64,000 bases of DNA from Rathayibacter agropyri (GTDB lineage: Bacteria > Actinomycetota > Actinomycetes > Actinomycetales > Microbacteriaceae). The notes under the pieces were generated by a model. The model worked only from the letters and a program-made list of their open reading frames with translations, made no database searches and was not told the origin of the DNA. Both the position numbers and the translations under genes were made by a program. The stretch spans positions 186,001 to 250,000 of the forward strand of contig NZ_JABRPL010000001.1 in the NCBI RefSeq assembly GCF_013249015.1, read 5' to 3'. Below are positions 11,075 to 24,769 of this stretch, in pieces. The stretch's first letter is position 1, and each line of letters starts with the position of its first letter.

Positions 11075-11115
11075 CCTGAGCGGTGCACGCTCAGGGGGCC
11101 GTATACACTTCCAGC
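11075..11115 (+). promoter_or_regulatory. hisE promoter with an adjacent perfect inverted repeat
   Basis: TACACT at 11104-11109 sits 6 nt before the hisE GTG, the same spacing as in front of uvrA (63120-63131). Just upstream is a perfect 8-bp inverted repeat, CCTGAGCG at 11075-11082 and CGCTCAGG at 11088-11095, with a 5-nt centre. It covers the place where a -35 element would be, so it looks like an operator for a regulator of the his genes. A transcription terminator for rpe is a less likely alternative because no T run follows. Confidence 0.5.
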
Positions 11116-11379
11116 GTGAAAACTTTCGACGACCTCTTCGCTGAGCTGGGCGAGAAGGCCGCCAGCCGTCCCGAAGGATCGGGCACCGTCCGCGAGCTCG
11201 ACGCCGGCGTGCACGCCATCGGCAAGAAGATCGTCGAGGAGGCCGCCGAGGTGTGGATGGCCGCCGAGTACGAGGGCGACGAGCGCACCGCCGAGGAGAT
11301 CTCGCAGCTGCTCTACCACCTTCAGGTGCTGATGCTCGCCAAGGGCCTGACGACGGCCGACGTCTACCGACATCTGTGA
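11116..11379 (+). CDS. hisE: Phosphoribosyl-ATP pyrophosphohydrolase
   Basis: Removes pyrophosphate from phosphoribosyl-ATP, the second step of histidine synthesis. The 87-residue all-helical protein shows the MazG-like metal motif in [17 protein letters not shown] and ends RHL. I chose GTG 11116 ([10 protein letters not shown] follows) because a TACACT box ends 6 nt upstream, implying leaderless translation; the open frame extends 11 codons further without a ribosome binding site. It is separate from hisI, as usual in actinobacteria, and starts the local his group with hisG, hisF and hisI. Confidence 0.95.
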   Translation: MKTFDDLFAELGEKAASRPEGSGTVRELDAGVHAIGKKIVEEAAEVWMAAEYEGDERTAEEISQLLYHLQVLMLAKGLTTADVYRHL

Positions 11380-11489
11380 GCCTCGCCCCGCTCGCCGGGG
11401 TGCGTCGCCGATCCGCGCCGTCGCGCCCGCACGCTCCCCGCGGAGCCGTGCCGCCCCTCGAACCGCCGTTGAGTCCTGAAGGACATCCT

Positions 11490-12353
11490 GTGACCACGAT
11501 CCCCGCCAGTGCGCTTCTGCGCGTCGCCGTCCCCAATAAGGGCTCCCTGTCGGAGACCGCCGGCCAGATGCTTGCGGAGGCGGGCTACTCCGGCCGCCGC
11601 GACCCGAAGGAGCTGCACGTCGTCGATGAGCGCAACGGCGTCGAGTTCTTCTATCTGCGTCCGCGCGACATCGCGACCTATGTCGGCTCCGGCGCCCTCG
11701 ATGTCGGAGTGACGGGCCGCGACCTGCTCATCGACTCCGGCTCCGAGGCGCGCGAGATCGCCAGCCTCGGCTTCGCGAACTCGACGTTCCGCTTCGCCGG
11801 ACCGGTCGGCCGGTACACGGAGCTCACGCACATAGACGGTCTCCGGGTCGCCACCAGCTACCCCGGTCTGGTTGGCAGTTTCCTCCGCGAGCACGGCGTC
11901 GAGGTGACGCTGATCCGTCTCGACGGCGCGGTCGAGTCTGCGATCCAGCTCGGCGTCGCGGACGTGATCGCCGACGTCGTCGAGACGGGCACCACGCTCC
12001 GCAAGGCGGGGCTGGAGATCTTCGGCCCGGTCATCCTCGACTCCACCGCCGTGCTTGTCTCAGCCGCAGGTGAGCCCGAGGGCATCCCGGTGCTGCTGCG
12101 TCGCCTCCAGGGCGTGCTCGTCGCGCGCCAGTACGTGCTGCTCGACTATGACTGTCCGGTCGCCCTGCTCGAACGCGCCACCGCGCTCGCTCCCGGCTTC
12201 GAGTCGCCGACCGTCTCGCCGCTGCACGATCCGGAGTGGGTCGCCGTGCGCGTCATGGTTCCGCGCGCCGACATGAACCAGGTGATGGACCGCCTCTACG
12301 ACCTCGGCGCCCGCGCGATCCTGGTCACTTCGATCCACGCCGCACGTCTGTAA
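11490..12353 (+). CDS. hisG: ATP phosphoribosyltransferase, long form
   Basis: First committed enzyme of histidine synthesis, joining ATP and PRPP. The 287-residue product is the long HisG type with a C-terminal regulatory domain, which in this family binds histidine for feedback inhibition. Visible motifs include [15 protein letters not shown] at the N-terminus, [12 protein letters not shown], and the PRPP loop in [22 protein letters not shown] 11490 is preceded by GAAGGAC with good spacing; the longer open frame begins inside hisE and is not credible. The gap to hisE is 110 nt. Confidence 0.95.
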   Translation: MTTIPASALLRVAVPNKGSLSETAGQMLAEAGYSGRRDPKELHVVDERNGVEFFYLRPRDIATYVGSGALDVGVTGRDLLIDSGSEAREIASLGFANSTFRFAGPVGRYTELTHIDGLRVATSYPGLVGSFLREHGVEVTLIRLDGAVESAIQLGVADVIADVVETGTTLRKAGLEIFGPVILDSTAVLVSAAGEPEGIPVLLRRLQGVLVARQYVLLDYDCPVALLERATALAPGFESPTVSPLHDPEWVAVRVMVPRADMNQVMDRLYDLGARAILVTSIHAARL

Positions 12354-12366
12354 GAGAGGAGGAGCG

Positions 12367-13128
12367 ATGAGTCTCGCCGTCCGCGTCATTCCCTGCCTCG
12401 ACGTCGCCGCCGGCCGCGTCGTCAAGGGCATCAACTTCCAGAACCTGCGCGATGCCGGCGACCCCGTCGAGCTCGCCCGCCTGTACTTCGAGCAGGGTGC
12501 CGACGAACTGACCTTCCTCGACGTCACGGCCACCGTCGATGACCGCTCCACCACCTATGAGGTGGTGCGGGCGACCGCCGAGCAGGTCTTCATCCCGCTC
12601 ACGGTCGGCGGAGGCGTCCGCAGCACCGAGGACGTCTCCCGCCTGCTCGCGCACGGCGCCGACAAGGTGGGCGTCAACTCCGCCGCGATCGCCCGCCCCG
12701 AGCTCCTTGGCGAGATCGCCGACGTCTTCGGCGCGCAGGTGCTCGTGCTCTCTCTCGATGTCAAGCGAAGCGACGCCACGGCTTCCGGTTTCGTCGTTAC
12801 CACCCACGGCGGTCGTCGCGAAACCACCCTCGATGCCCTGGCGTGGGCGGCCGAGGCGGTCGAGCGCGGCGCGGGGGAGCTACTGGTCAACTCCATCGAC
12901 GCAGACGGCACCAAGCAGGGCTTTGACCTGAAGCTGATCGCCGCGATGCGCGAGGTGAGCAGCGTTCCGGTGATCGCCTCCGGAGGCGCCGGCGCCGCCC
13001 GGCACTTCGCCCCAGCGGTCGAGGCGGGCGCCGACGCCGTGCTCGCCGCGTCCGTCTTCCACAACCGCGAGCTGAGCATCGGCGACGTCAAGCACGCGCT
13101 CGGCGCCTCCGGAATCGAGATCCGATGA
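12367..13128 (+). CDS. hisF: Imidazole glycerol phosphate synthase, cyclase subunit
   Basis: HisF cyclises PRFAR, using ammonia delivered from HisH, to imidazole glycerol phosphate and AICAR. The 253-residue (beta/alpha)8 barrel has both catalytic aspartates, in [16 protein letters not shown] (Asp12) and in [10 protein letters not shown], plus the phosphate site GGAGA near the end. It follows hisG after 13 nt with a GAGGAGG ribosome binding site and overlaps hisI by 4 bp (ATGA). HisH, HisA and HisB are not in this window. Confidence 0.97.
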   Translation: MSLAVRVIPCLDVAAGRVVKGINFQNLRDAGDPVELARLYFEQGADELTFLDVTATVDDRSTTYEVVRATAEQVFIPLTVGGGVRSTEDVSRLLAHGADKVGVNSAAIARPELLGEIADVFGAQVLVLSLDVKRSDATASGFVVTTHGGRRETTLDALAWAAEAVERGAGELLVNSIDADGTKQGFDLKLIAAMREVSSVPVIASGGAGAARHFAPAVEAGADAVLAASVFHNRELSIGDVKHALGASGIEIR

Positions 13129-13493
13129 CCCCCGAGGACCTTAACGCCGTCCTCGACCGGGCGGCCTTCGACGCGAGCGGCCTGTTGCCCGCGATCATCC
13201 AGCAGCACGACACCCGAGAGGTGCTGATGGTGGGGTGGATGGACCGCGAGGCCCTCCGACGCACTCTCACCGAGGGCCGGGTCACCTTCTGGTCCCGCTC
13301 CCGGCAGGAGTACTGGCGGAAGGGTGACACCTCCGGCCACGCGCAGTTCGTGCGCGGAGCCGCGCTCGACTGCGACGCCGACACCGTGCTCGTGCAGGTG
13401 GAGCAGGTCGGAGCCGCCTGCCACACGGGTGAGCACTCCTGCTTCGACGTCGATCCGCTGACTCCGTTCACGGCTCTCGGCATCGACGGATGA
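13125..13493 (+). CDS. hisI: Phosphoribosyl-AMP cyclohydrolase
   Basis: Opens the purine ring of phosphoribosyl-AMP in the third step of histidine synthesis. The 122-residue protein has the family core [17 protein letters not shown] and the zinc ligands in [11 protein letters not shown] and CHTGEHSCF. It overlaps hisF (ATGA) and its own stop overlaps the start of the next gene by 4 bp, the trp-associated membrane protein. In other actinobacteria trpE usually lies between hisI and that gene; here it does not. Confidence 0.97.
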   Translation: MTPEDLNAVLDRAAFDASGLLPAIIQQHDTREVLMVGWMDREALRRTLTEGRVTFWSRSRQEYWRKGDTSGHAQFVRGAALDCDADTVLVQVEQVGAACHTGEHSCFDVDPLTPFTALGIDG

Positions 13494-14122
13494 GCGGGCG
13501 TCGGCTGAAGTACTCGGCGATCCTCGGGATCGTCCTCCTGGCCGCGCTCGAACTCACCGCGTCGACCCAGCCGTGGTTCGCGCTTGTCCTCGCGGCGGCG
13601 GCGGAGGGCGACGGCCAGCGGATCGACGTGGTCGGGACGGTCGCCGCTCCCGCGCTGTCGGCTCTCGCTCTTGCTGGCTTGGCTCTCGCGGCCGCGCTGG
13701 CCATCGCCGGGCCCGCCTTTCGCATCGTGCTCGGGCTGTTGCAGGCGGTCCTCGGTGGCTCTGTGGTCCTTGCCGCAGCGACGGCGCTGGCCGATCCGGT
13801 GCGGGCGGGAGCCTCGCTCGTCACCGACGCGACGGCGATCGCGGGCGAGCAGTCCGTCGCGGCGCTGGTCGCCTCCTCGAGTTCGACCGCCTGGCCGGTC
13901 GTCGCGCTGGTCTGCGGCGCGATCACGGCCCTGCTCGGCGTCGGGGTGCTGGTCACGGTGCGCCGCTGGCCGGGCGCCGCGAGGAAGGGTGCGTCCCGCT
14001 TCGAGCCCGCTGACGGCTACGGCCACGGCGCCTCGACGGTGACGACCGAGGACGGTGACATCGACCCCGTCGTCTCCTGGGACGAACTCTCCCGCGGCGA
14101 CGATCCGACCTCCGCGCGCTGA
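13490..14122 (+). CDS. Trp biosynthesis-associated membrane protein
   Basis: A 210-residue membrane protein of the family known only from its constant position in actinobacterial trp operons; its molecular role is unknown. Hydrophobic segments are visible at about residues 8-35, 55-75, 78-102 and 138-158, giving four likely membrane spans, followed by a polar C-terminal tail of about 45 residues. WFALVLAAA after the first span resembles the conserved QPW region of the family. Its ATG overlaps the hisI stop by 4 bp, so it is coupled to the his genes instead of to trpE. Confidence 0.85.
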   Translation: MSGRRLKYSAILGIVLLAALELTASTQPWFALVLAAAAEGDGQRIDVVGTVAAPALSALALAGLALAAALAIAGPAFRIVLGLLQAVLGGSVVLAAATALADPVRAGASLVTDATAIAGEQSVAALVASSSSTAWPVVALVCGAITALLGVGVLVTVRRWPGAARKGASRFEPADGYGHGASTVTTEDGDIDPVVSWDELSRGDDPTSAR

Positions 14123-14236
14123 GGCCGAGTCGGCGTTCGCAACCGAGGTCGAGAGCGCCGAGGCGTCCCGGTAGGCCCCGTCCCGCCCTGTGACAACGGG
14201 TGCGAATGTGACCCCTCACGCAGCGCCACGGGACCG

Positions 14237-14270
14237 GGCTCCCAGGGAGCCGCAGGCTAGACTGCTCTGG
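14237..14270 (+). promoter_or_regulatory. Promoter of the HGxxPAAW-trpCBA block with a palindrome at the -35 position
   Basis: A TAGACT -10 box lies at 14258-14263, placing a start near 14270 and a leader of about 27 nt before the AGGAGG ribosome binding site and ATG 14297. A 15-bp palindrome, GGCTCCC-A-GGGAGCC, occupies 14237-14251 over the expected -35 region and is a candidate operator. This promoter would let the trpCBA block be expressed separately from the his genes. Confidence 0.45.
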
Positions 14271-14296
14271 TTCCGATGCACCCCAGGAGGAGACCC

Positions 14297-14530
14297 ATGA
14301 GCAGCGAGCACGACGACGACAACCACGGCCACTCTCCCGCAGCGTGGACGGCTGTCGTCATTATGCTGGTCGGCTTCACGATCGGCACGATCGCGTTCTG
14401 GTTCGACGTGCCCGTGGTCGTGTGGCTGTCCGCCGGCCTTGTCGTGGTGGGCTTGCTCGTCGGAATGGGTCTCGCCAAGGCGGGCTACGGCGTCGATGGC
14501 GCGAAGGCCAACCCGAAGGCGCGGGTCTGA
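14297..14530 (+). CDS. Small HGxxPAAW family membrane protein
   Basis: A 77-residue protein with the HGHSPAAW motif at residues 10-17 that names this actinobacterial family; function unknown. Two hydrophobic segments follow (about 18-38 and 41-60), with a short polar C-terminus, so it is probably a two-span membrane hairpin. ATG 14297 is preceded by a textbook AGGAGG at 14285-14290. It sits between the Trp-associated membrane gene and trpC, its usual position, and is separated from trpC by a single nucleotide. Confidence 0.85.
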   Translation: MSSEHDDDNHGHSPAAWTAVVIMLVGFTIGTIAFWFDVPVVVWLSAGLVVVGLLVGMGLAKAGYGVDGAKANPKARV

Positions 14531-14531
14531 C

Positions 14532-15305
14532 ATGCTCGCCGATCTGACTGCTGGTGCCCTCGCCGACGCGGCTCGACGCCGCGAAAGTGCCCCGTTCGAG
14601 GTCGTGGAGGCCCGTGCCCTCGCCCAGAAGCCCGCGCTCGACGCGTTGGCTGCCCTGGCCCCCGCCGACCGCGTGAAGATCATCGCCGAGGTCAAGCGCG
14701 CGAGCCCGTCGCGCGGAGCCCTCGCCGACATCCCCCACCCCGCTGAGCTGGCCGCCCAGTATGAGCGCGGGGGAGCGAGCGCGATCAGCGTCCTCACCGA
14801 GGAGCGCCGCTTCAAGGGGTCGCTCGCCGACCTTGAGGCGGTCAGGGAGCGTGTCTCGATTCCGGTCCTGCGGAAAGACTTCATCGCCGAGCCCTATCAG
14901 GTGCTCGAAGCGCGCGCCGCCGGGGCCGATCTCGTCCTGCTCATCGTCGCCGCGCTCGAGCAGCCCCTCCTCACCGAGTTGCACTCGCTCGTGCTCGAAC
15001 TGGGGATGACTCCGCTTGTGGAAACCCACTCGGCCGAGGAACTCGAGCGGGCTATCGACCTCGGCGCGCGACTCATCGGAGTCAACGCGCGTAATCTTCA
15101 GACTTTCGAACTCGATCGCGACCTCTTCGGCCGTCTCTCCGACCGCATCCCGGCCGATGCGGTGAAGGTGGCCGAGTCGGCGGTCAAGACGGCCGACGAC
15201 GTCGCGCACTACCGCCGCTCGGGCGCCGACGTCGTCCTCGTCGGCGAGGCCCTCGTGACCGGTGGCGATCCCGTCTCCACTCTCGCCAGTTTCCTGGCCT
15301 CCTGA
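14532..15305 (+). CDS. trpC: Indole-3-glycerol phosphate synthase
   Basis: Closes the indole ring from CdRP in tryptophan synthesis. The 257-residue TIM barrel shows the signature [13 protein letters not shown] near residue 52, the catalytic lysine in [20 protein letters not shown] and [13 protein letters not shown] 14532 directly follows the previous stop. It is followed by trpB after 20 nt, so it belongs to a trpCBA unit. No trpD, trpE or trpG is present in the window. Confidence 0.97.
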   Translation: MLADLTAGALADAARRRESAPFEVVEARALAQKPALDALAALAPADRVKIIAEVKRASPSRGALADIPHPAELAAQYERGGASAISVLTEERRFKGSLADLEAVRERVSIPVLRKDFIAEPYQVLEARAAGADLVLLIVAALEQPLLTELHSLVLELGMTPLVETHSAEELERAIDLGARLIGVNARNLQTFELDRDLFGRLSDRIPADAVKVAESAVKTADDVAHYRRSGADVVLVGEALVTGGDPVSTLASFLAS

Positions 15306-15325
15306 TCCCCGTAAGGCGGTACCCC

Positions 15326-16537
15326 ATGGCACTCCGGGATGAACTCGGTCCCTACTTCGGCGAGTTCGGCGGGCGCTACGTCCCCGAGTCCCTCGTCGAG
15401 GCGCTGGATGAGTTGAGCGCCGAGTACGAACGAACGAAGGTCGACCCCGAGTTCGCGGCCGAGCTGATGGAGCTGCACCGCAGTTACACCGGCCGACCCT
15501 CGATCATCACCGAGGTGCCCCGGTTCGCCGAGCACGCCGGCGGCGCGCGGATCATCCTCAAGCGCGAGGACCTCAACCACACCGGCTCGCACAAGATCAA
15601 CAACGTGCTCGGCCAGGCGCTGCTGACGAAGCGCATCGGCAAGACGCGTGTCATCGCCGAGACGGGAGCGGGTCAGCATGGCGTGGCGACCGCGACGGCC
15701 GCCGCCCTCTTCGGCCTCGACTGCGTCGTCTACATGGGCGAGGTTGACACCGAGCGTCAGGCGCTCAATGTCGCTCGGATGCGTCTGCTGGGCGCCGAGG
15801 TCATCCCCGTCACCACCGGTTCGCGCACTCTCAAGGACGCGATCAACGACGCGATGCGCGACTGGGTCACGAACGTCGGCACCACCAACTACATCTTCGG
15901 CACGGTCGCGGGCCCGCACCCGTTCCCGGCGCTCGTGCGCGACTTCCAGAAGATCATCGGCGAGGAGGCGCGCGAGCAGGTGCTCGAACTGACCGGCGCG
16001 CTGCCCACCGCCGTCACCGCCTGCGTCGGTGGCGGCTCGAATGCGATGGGCATCTTCCATGCGTTCCTCGACGACGCCAAGGTGCGCCTCGTCGGCTTCG
16101 AGGCCGGAGGCGACGGGATCGACACTCCGCGCCATGCGGCGACCATCAGCAAGGGTCGCCCCGGTGTCCTGCACGGCGCGCGCAGCCTCCTCCTTCAGGA
16201 CGAGGACGGCCAGACCATCGAGTCCCATTCGATCTCGGCCGGCCTCGATTACCCGGGCATCGGCCCCGAGCACGCCTGGCTCGCCAGCATCGGGCGCGCC
16301 GACTACCGCGCCGTCACTGACTCCGCCGCGATGGACGCGCTTATGCTGCTCAGCCGCACGGAGGGCATCATCCCGGCCATCGAGTCCGCGCACGCCCTCG
16401 CCGGCACCCTCGAACTCGGCCGCGAGCTGGGAGCCCAGGCGACGATCCTCGTCAACCTCTCCGGTCGCGGCGATAAAGACATGACCACGGCCGCGCACTA
16501 CTTCGGCCTGATGGATCAGGGGGCGGTGCAGTCGTGA
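15326..16537 (+). CDS. trpB: Tryptophan synthase beta chain
   Basis: PLP enzyme that condenses indole with serine. The 403-residue protein contains [10 protein letters not shown] at the N-terminus, the PLP lysine in [13 protein letters not shown] (about residue 92), AETGAGQHG and the phosphate loop in [10 protein letters not shown]. It is full length for the trpB1 class that pairs with TrpA. ATG 15326 follows a TAAGGCGG ribosome binding site. The stop overlaps the trpA GTG by 4 bp, as expected for the alpha2beta2 complex. Confidence 0.98.
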   Translation: MALRDELGPYFGEFGGRYVPESLVEALDELSAEYERTKVDPEFAAELMELHRSYTGRPSIITEVPRFAEHAGGARIILKREDLNHTGSHKINNVLGQALLTKRIGKTRVIAETGAGQHGVATATAAALFGLDCVVYMGEVDTERQALNVARMRLLGAEVIPVTTGSRTLKDAINDAMRDWVTNVGTTNYIFGTVAGPHPFPALVRDFQKIIGEEAREQVLELTGALPTAVTACVGGGSNAMGIFHAFLDDAKVRLVGFEAGGDGIDTPRHAATISKGRPGVLHGARSLLLQDEDGQTIESHSISAGLDYPGIGPEHAWLASIGRADYRAVTDSAAMDALMLLSRTEGIIPAIESAHALAGTLELGRELGAQATILVNLSGRGDKDMTTAAHYFGLMDQGAVQS

Positions 16538-17334
16538 GTGGCCGTGGGCCGAGCGTCGCTGAGACCGTTCGGCGCCGGAACGAGGAGGCGGCGGGCGCCC
16601 TGATCGGGTACCTGCCCGTCGGCTTCCCCGACCTGCCCACCAGCATCGATGCCGCGGTCGCCATGGCAGAGAACGGCGTCGATGCGATCGAGTTGGGCCT
16701 GCCCTACTCCGACCCGGTGATGGACGGGCCGGTGATCCAGGAGGCGACCCAGGCCGCCCTCGCTGGCGGCTTCCGCCTGCGCCACGGCTTCGAGGCGGTC
16801 CGCGAGATTCGGGCGCGCGTCGACGCGCCGGTCCTGGTGATGACCTACTACAACCCCGTGCTGCAGTACGGGGTCGAACGCTTCGCGACTGACCTGGCCG
16901 AGGCGGGCGGCTCCGGCCTCATCACCCCCGACCTCATCCCGGACGAGGGCGCGGAGTGGCTCGCCGTCTCGGAGCGGCTGGGACTTGACCGCGTGTTCCT
17001 CGCGGCACCCTCCTCGACCGACGAGCGTCTGCGCCAGGCGGTCGAGCAGAGCCGCGGATTCGTCTACGCGGTCTCCACGATGGGCATCACGGGCGCGCGC
17101 ACCGACGTCGACTCGGCCGCGCGCACACTCGTCGACCGGCTCCGCGCAGCCGGCTCCGAGAGCGCCTGCGTCGGCCTCGGCATCTCGACGGGCGACCAGG
17201 TCGCCGAGATCCTCGCTTACGCTGACGGCGCGATCGTCGGTTCCGCTCTGGTGCGCGCTCTCGCCTCCGGAGGCGTCGACGCCGTCGCTGAGACGTCGCG
17301 CGGCCTCGCCGAGGGCACCCGCTCCGAGCGCTGA
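16534..17334 (+). CDS. trpA: Tryptophan synthase alpha chain
   Basis: Cleaves indole-3-glycerol phosphate and channels indole to TrpB. The 266-residue barrel contains the catalytic glutamate and aspartate region [19 protein letters not shown], then TYYNPV, LIIPDL-like [11 protein letters not shown] and STMGITGAR, with [10 protein letters not shown] near the C-terminus. GTG 16534 overlaps trpB by 4 bp. It is followed by lgt, whose promoter begins just after the stop. Confidence 0.97.
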   Translation: MSGRGPSVAETVRRRNEEAAGALIGYLPVGFPDLPTSIDAAVAMAENGVDAIELGLPYSDPVMDGPVIQEATQAALAGGFRLRHGFEAVREIRARVDAPVLVMTYYNPVLQYGVERFATDLAEAGGSGLITPDLIPDEGAEWLAVSERLGLDRVFLAAPSSTDERLRQAVEQSRGFVYAVSTMGITGARTDVDSAARTLVDRLRAAGSESACVGLGISTGDQVAEILAYADGAIVGSALVRALASGGVDAVAETSRGLAEGTRSER

Positions 17335-17345
17335 TCGCCTCCCGC

Positions 17346-17386
17346 TACAATCGGGATGCCCGCCGGGGCACGGTCCAGCCGTGCCC
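17346..17386 (+). promoter_or_regulatory. lgt promoter and leader hairpin
   Basis: TACAAT at 17346-17351 is a near-consensus -10 box 12 nt after the trpA stop. The predicted leader then forms a perfect 8-bp hairpin, GGGCACGG at 17366-17373 and CCGTGCCC at 17379-17386, with a 5-nt loop. The lgt ribosome binding site GAAAGG lies 15 nt further on. The hairpin could be a trpA terminator or a leader structure affecting lgt; sequence alone does not decide. Confidence 0.45.
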
Positions 17387-17418
17387 GGGGACCCCCTCTT
17401 TCGAAAGGTCGAGTACCG

Positions 17419-18390
17419 GTGTCCGTACCGCTGAGCATCCCGAGCCCTCCCGACGCGTGGAGTCAGTACGACCTCACGATCGGCAACTGGACGCTCGCGA
17501 TCCACACCTACGCACTGTGCATCCTCGCGGGGATCATCGTGGCGACGATCATGACCAACCAGCGCCTGAAGCGCCGCGGCGCTGAGCCGTGGGTCGTGCT
17601 CGACATCATCATCTGGGCGGTGCCGCTCGGCATCGTCGGCGCCCGCGCGTACCACGTGCTGACGCATCCCGGCGACTACTTCTCCGCGGGGGCCGACCCG
17701 TGGGAGGTCATCCGCATCTGGAACGGCGGCAACGCCATCTTCGGCGGTCTGATCGGCGGCGCTGTCGGCGCGTTCATCGGCTGCCGCTGGACCGGCGTCC
17801 GCTTCTGGACCTTCGCCGATGCCCTCGCGCCCGGCATGCTCGCCGCGCAGGCGCTCGGCCGCCTCGGCAACTGGTTCAACCACGAGCTGTTCGGTCTGCC
17901 GACGACGCTGCCCTGGGGCCTCGAGATCGAGCCGACGAACCCCGCCTTCCCCGTCGGCCTGCCGGTGGGCACGCTGTTCCACCCGACGTTCCTCTACGAA
18001 ATTCTCTGGAACGTCGTCGGCATCGCCGTCATCCTGCTGCTGGAGCGCCGACTCAAGCTGCAGTGGGGCACCGTCTTCGCCGCCTACCTCATCTGGTACG
18101 GCATCGGCCGCGTCTGGTTCGAGTCGATCCGGATCGACCCGAGCGAGTTCTTCCTGGGCATCCGCACCAACGTCTGGGCTGCTCTGCTGGCGGTGGTGAT
18201 TGGCCTCGTGATCGTCGTGATTCAGAAGCGCGAGCACCCCGGTGCAGAACCGTCGGCGTACCGGCCGGGTCGCGAGTGGACGCCCGCTCCCGCTGAGATA
18301 GAATTCGAGGACGTCGAGTCCGACTCTGACGACGCCACTACCCCTTCTTCCGGCACCGACGCCGAGAAGTCGACGGTCTCCCGCACCTGA
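17419..18390 (+). CDS. lgt: Prolipoprotein diacylglyceryl transferase
   Basis: Integral membrane enzyme that adds diacylglycerol from phosphatidylglycerol to the lipobox cysteine of prelipoproteins. The 323-residue product has several membrane spans, and the family signature GRLGNWFNHELFG with preceding GGNAIFGGLIGG and following HPTFLYEILWN. The last 45 residues form an acidic, Ser/Asp-rich cytoplasmic tail. GTG 17419 was chosen because GAAAGG lies 11 nt upstream; an in-frame ATG at 17356 lies in the leader hairpin region and lacks a ribosome binding site. Confidence 0.94.
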   Translation: MSVPLSIPSPPDAWSQYDLTIGNWTLAIHTYALCILAGIIVATIMTNQRLKRRGAEPWVVLDIIIWAVPLGIVGARAYHVLTHPGDYFSAGADPWEVIRIWNGGNAIFGGLIGGAVGAFIGCRWTGVRFWTFADALAPGMLAAQALGRLGNWFNHELFGLPTTLPWGLEIEPTNPAFPVGLPVGTLFHPTFLYEILWNVVGIAVILLLERRLKLQWGTVFAAYLIWYGIGRVWFESIRIDPSEFFLGIRTNVWAALLAVVIGLVIVVIQKREHPGAEPSAYRPGREWTPAPAEIEFEDVESDSDDATTPSSGTDAEKSTVSRT

Positions 18391-18391
18391 C

Positions 18392-18418
18392 GGAGGTCGC
18401 GGAGCCTCCGCGACCTCC
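18392..18418 (+). terminator. Perfect 12-bp hairpin after lgt
   Basis: Starting 2 nt after the lgt stop, GGAGGTCGCGGA (18392-18403) pairs perfectly with TCCGCGACCTCC (18407-18418) across a 3-nt loop. The stem is very stable but is not followed by a T run, as is common for terminators in high-GC actinobacteria. It marks the end of the trp-lgt unit. The 209 nt from here to gltB hold no gene that I can support. Confidence 0.75.
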
Positions 18419-18627
18419 ACCCGGGTGCCCGATACCCGCACGACCGCTCACCTGCGGCGCAGCCACGAGCGCTGCCGCGGGCGGGCTGTCGCGCAGGCAC
18501 CGCCGATGGCGCGCGACGCTCGCGCCGAGGCAGTCCCGCGGCCCTCCCGATCGGGGAGCCGCCCCTCCTCCACCACCGCGGGCCAGCGACGTCCCGATCA
18601 GCCATCACCCCCGTGAGGACGGTTCCC

Positions 18628-23215
<4,588 letters not shown>

Positions 23216-23223
<8 letters not shown>

Positions 23224-24673
23224 TCCCAAGGGGTTTCTGAAGGTGCAGGACCGGGAGTTGCCCAAGCGGCGCCCCGTGTCCGTGCGCCTGATGGACTGGA
23301 AAGAGGTGTATGAGCAGGGCGACTCCGCCGTACTGCGCCGCCAGGCGGGCCGCTGTATGGACTGTGGCATCCCGTTCTGCCACAAGGGCTGCCCGCTCGG
23401 GAACCTGATCCCGGAGTGGAACGACCTGATGTGGCGCGGCGAGGGCCGACAGGCGATCGAGCGCTTGCACGCGACCAATAACTTCCCGGAGTTCACGGGT
23501 CGGCTGTGCCCGGCGCCGTGCGAGTCGTCCTGCGTGCTCGGCATCAACCAGCCGGCCGTCACCATCAAGCAGATCGAGGTCTCGATCATCGATCAGGCGT
23601 TCGGCAATGACTGGGTGCAGCCGCACCCGCCCGAGCGTCTGACCGGCAAGACCGTCGCGATCGTCGGCTCCGGTCCTGCGGGCCTCGCCACCGCGCAGCA
23701 GCTCACCCGGGCCGGGCACACCGTTGCGGTCTACGAGCGCGACGACCGCATCGGCGGGCTCCTGCGCTACGGCATCCCGGACTTCAAGATGGAGAAGAAG
23801 CACCTTGAGCTGCGACTGAACCAGATGAAGGCCGAGGGCACCCGCTTCCGCGCCGGCGTCGACATCGGCTCCGACATCACCTGGAACGACCTGCGCGCCC
23901 GCTACGACGCGGTCGTGATTGCCACGGGCGCACTCGTGCCGCGCGACCTGCCCATCCCGGGCCGTGACCTCGACGGAGTGCACTTCGCCATGGAGTACCT
24001 GGTGCAGTCAAACCACGCCATCGCGGGCGACCGGGTCTTCGAGCAGATCTCCGCCGAGGGGAAACACGTCGTGATCCTCGGCGGAGGCGACACGGGAGCC
24101 GACTGCATCGGGACGGCGCACCGGCAGAAGGCCGCCTCGGTGACGAACCTGGCGATCGGTCAGCAGCCGCCGTCGGAGCGCCCGGACAGCCAGCCGTGGC
24201 CGATGGACCCAACGGTGTTCGAGGTCTCGAGCGCGCACGAGGAGGGCGGCGAGCGGATGTTCCTCGCCTCGACGGTGGAGTTCCTCGCGAACGAGGGCGG
24301 CGAGGTCCGCGCCGTGCGCGTGGCCGAGACCGAGTACCTCGACGGACGCCGCGTCCCCAGGGCCGGCACCGAGCGCGAGATCCCGGCCGATCTGGTCCTG
24401 CTCGCCCTGGGCTTCACCGGCCCGGAGTCGGACCATCTCGGTCGCCAGCTCGAGGTGCCTTTCACCGAGCGCGGCAACGTGGCGCGCGGGGACGCCTTCG
24501 AGACGAGCGCCCCCGGAGTCTTCGTCGCCGGCGACGCCGGTCGGGGACAGTCCCTGATCGTCTGGGCGATTGCGGAGGGCCGCTCGGTCGCGGCCGAAGT
24601 CGACCGCTATCTCGAGGGCACCACGCAACTGCCCGCGCCTGTGCGTCCGAACGACCGCGGCTTCACGCTCTAG
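23216..24673 (+). CDS. gltD: Glutamate synthase small subunit
   Basis: NADPH-oxidising subunit that feeds electrons to GltB. The 485-residue protein has N-terminal cysteine clusters for iron-sulfur centres ([14 protein letters not shown] and CPAPCESSC), the FAD site [14 protein letters not shown], the NADPH site GGGDTGADC and a C-terminal [12 protein letters not shown] 23216 has GGAGGT upstream and overlaps the gltB stop by 8 bp, as expected for a stoichiometric complex. Confidence 0.97.
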
Positions 24674-24769
24674 TCCCGTGGACGCGATAGTCTCGCCCCG
24701 CCAGAAAACCAGCTCACCCTCCCTGCTAACCACGCGCCTCCGGGCACAGAACAACGGAGCACCCCCTCA

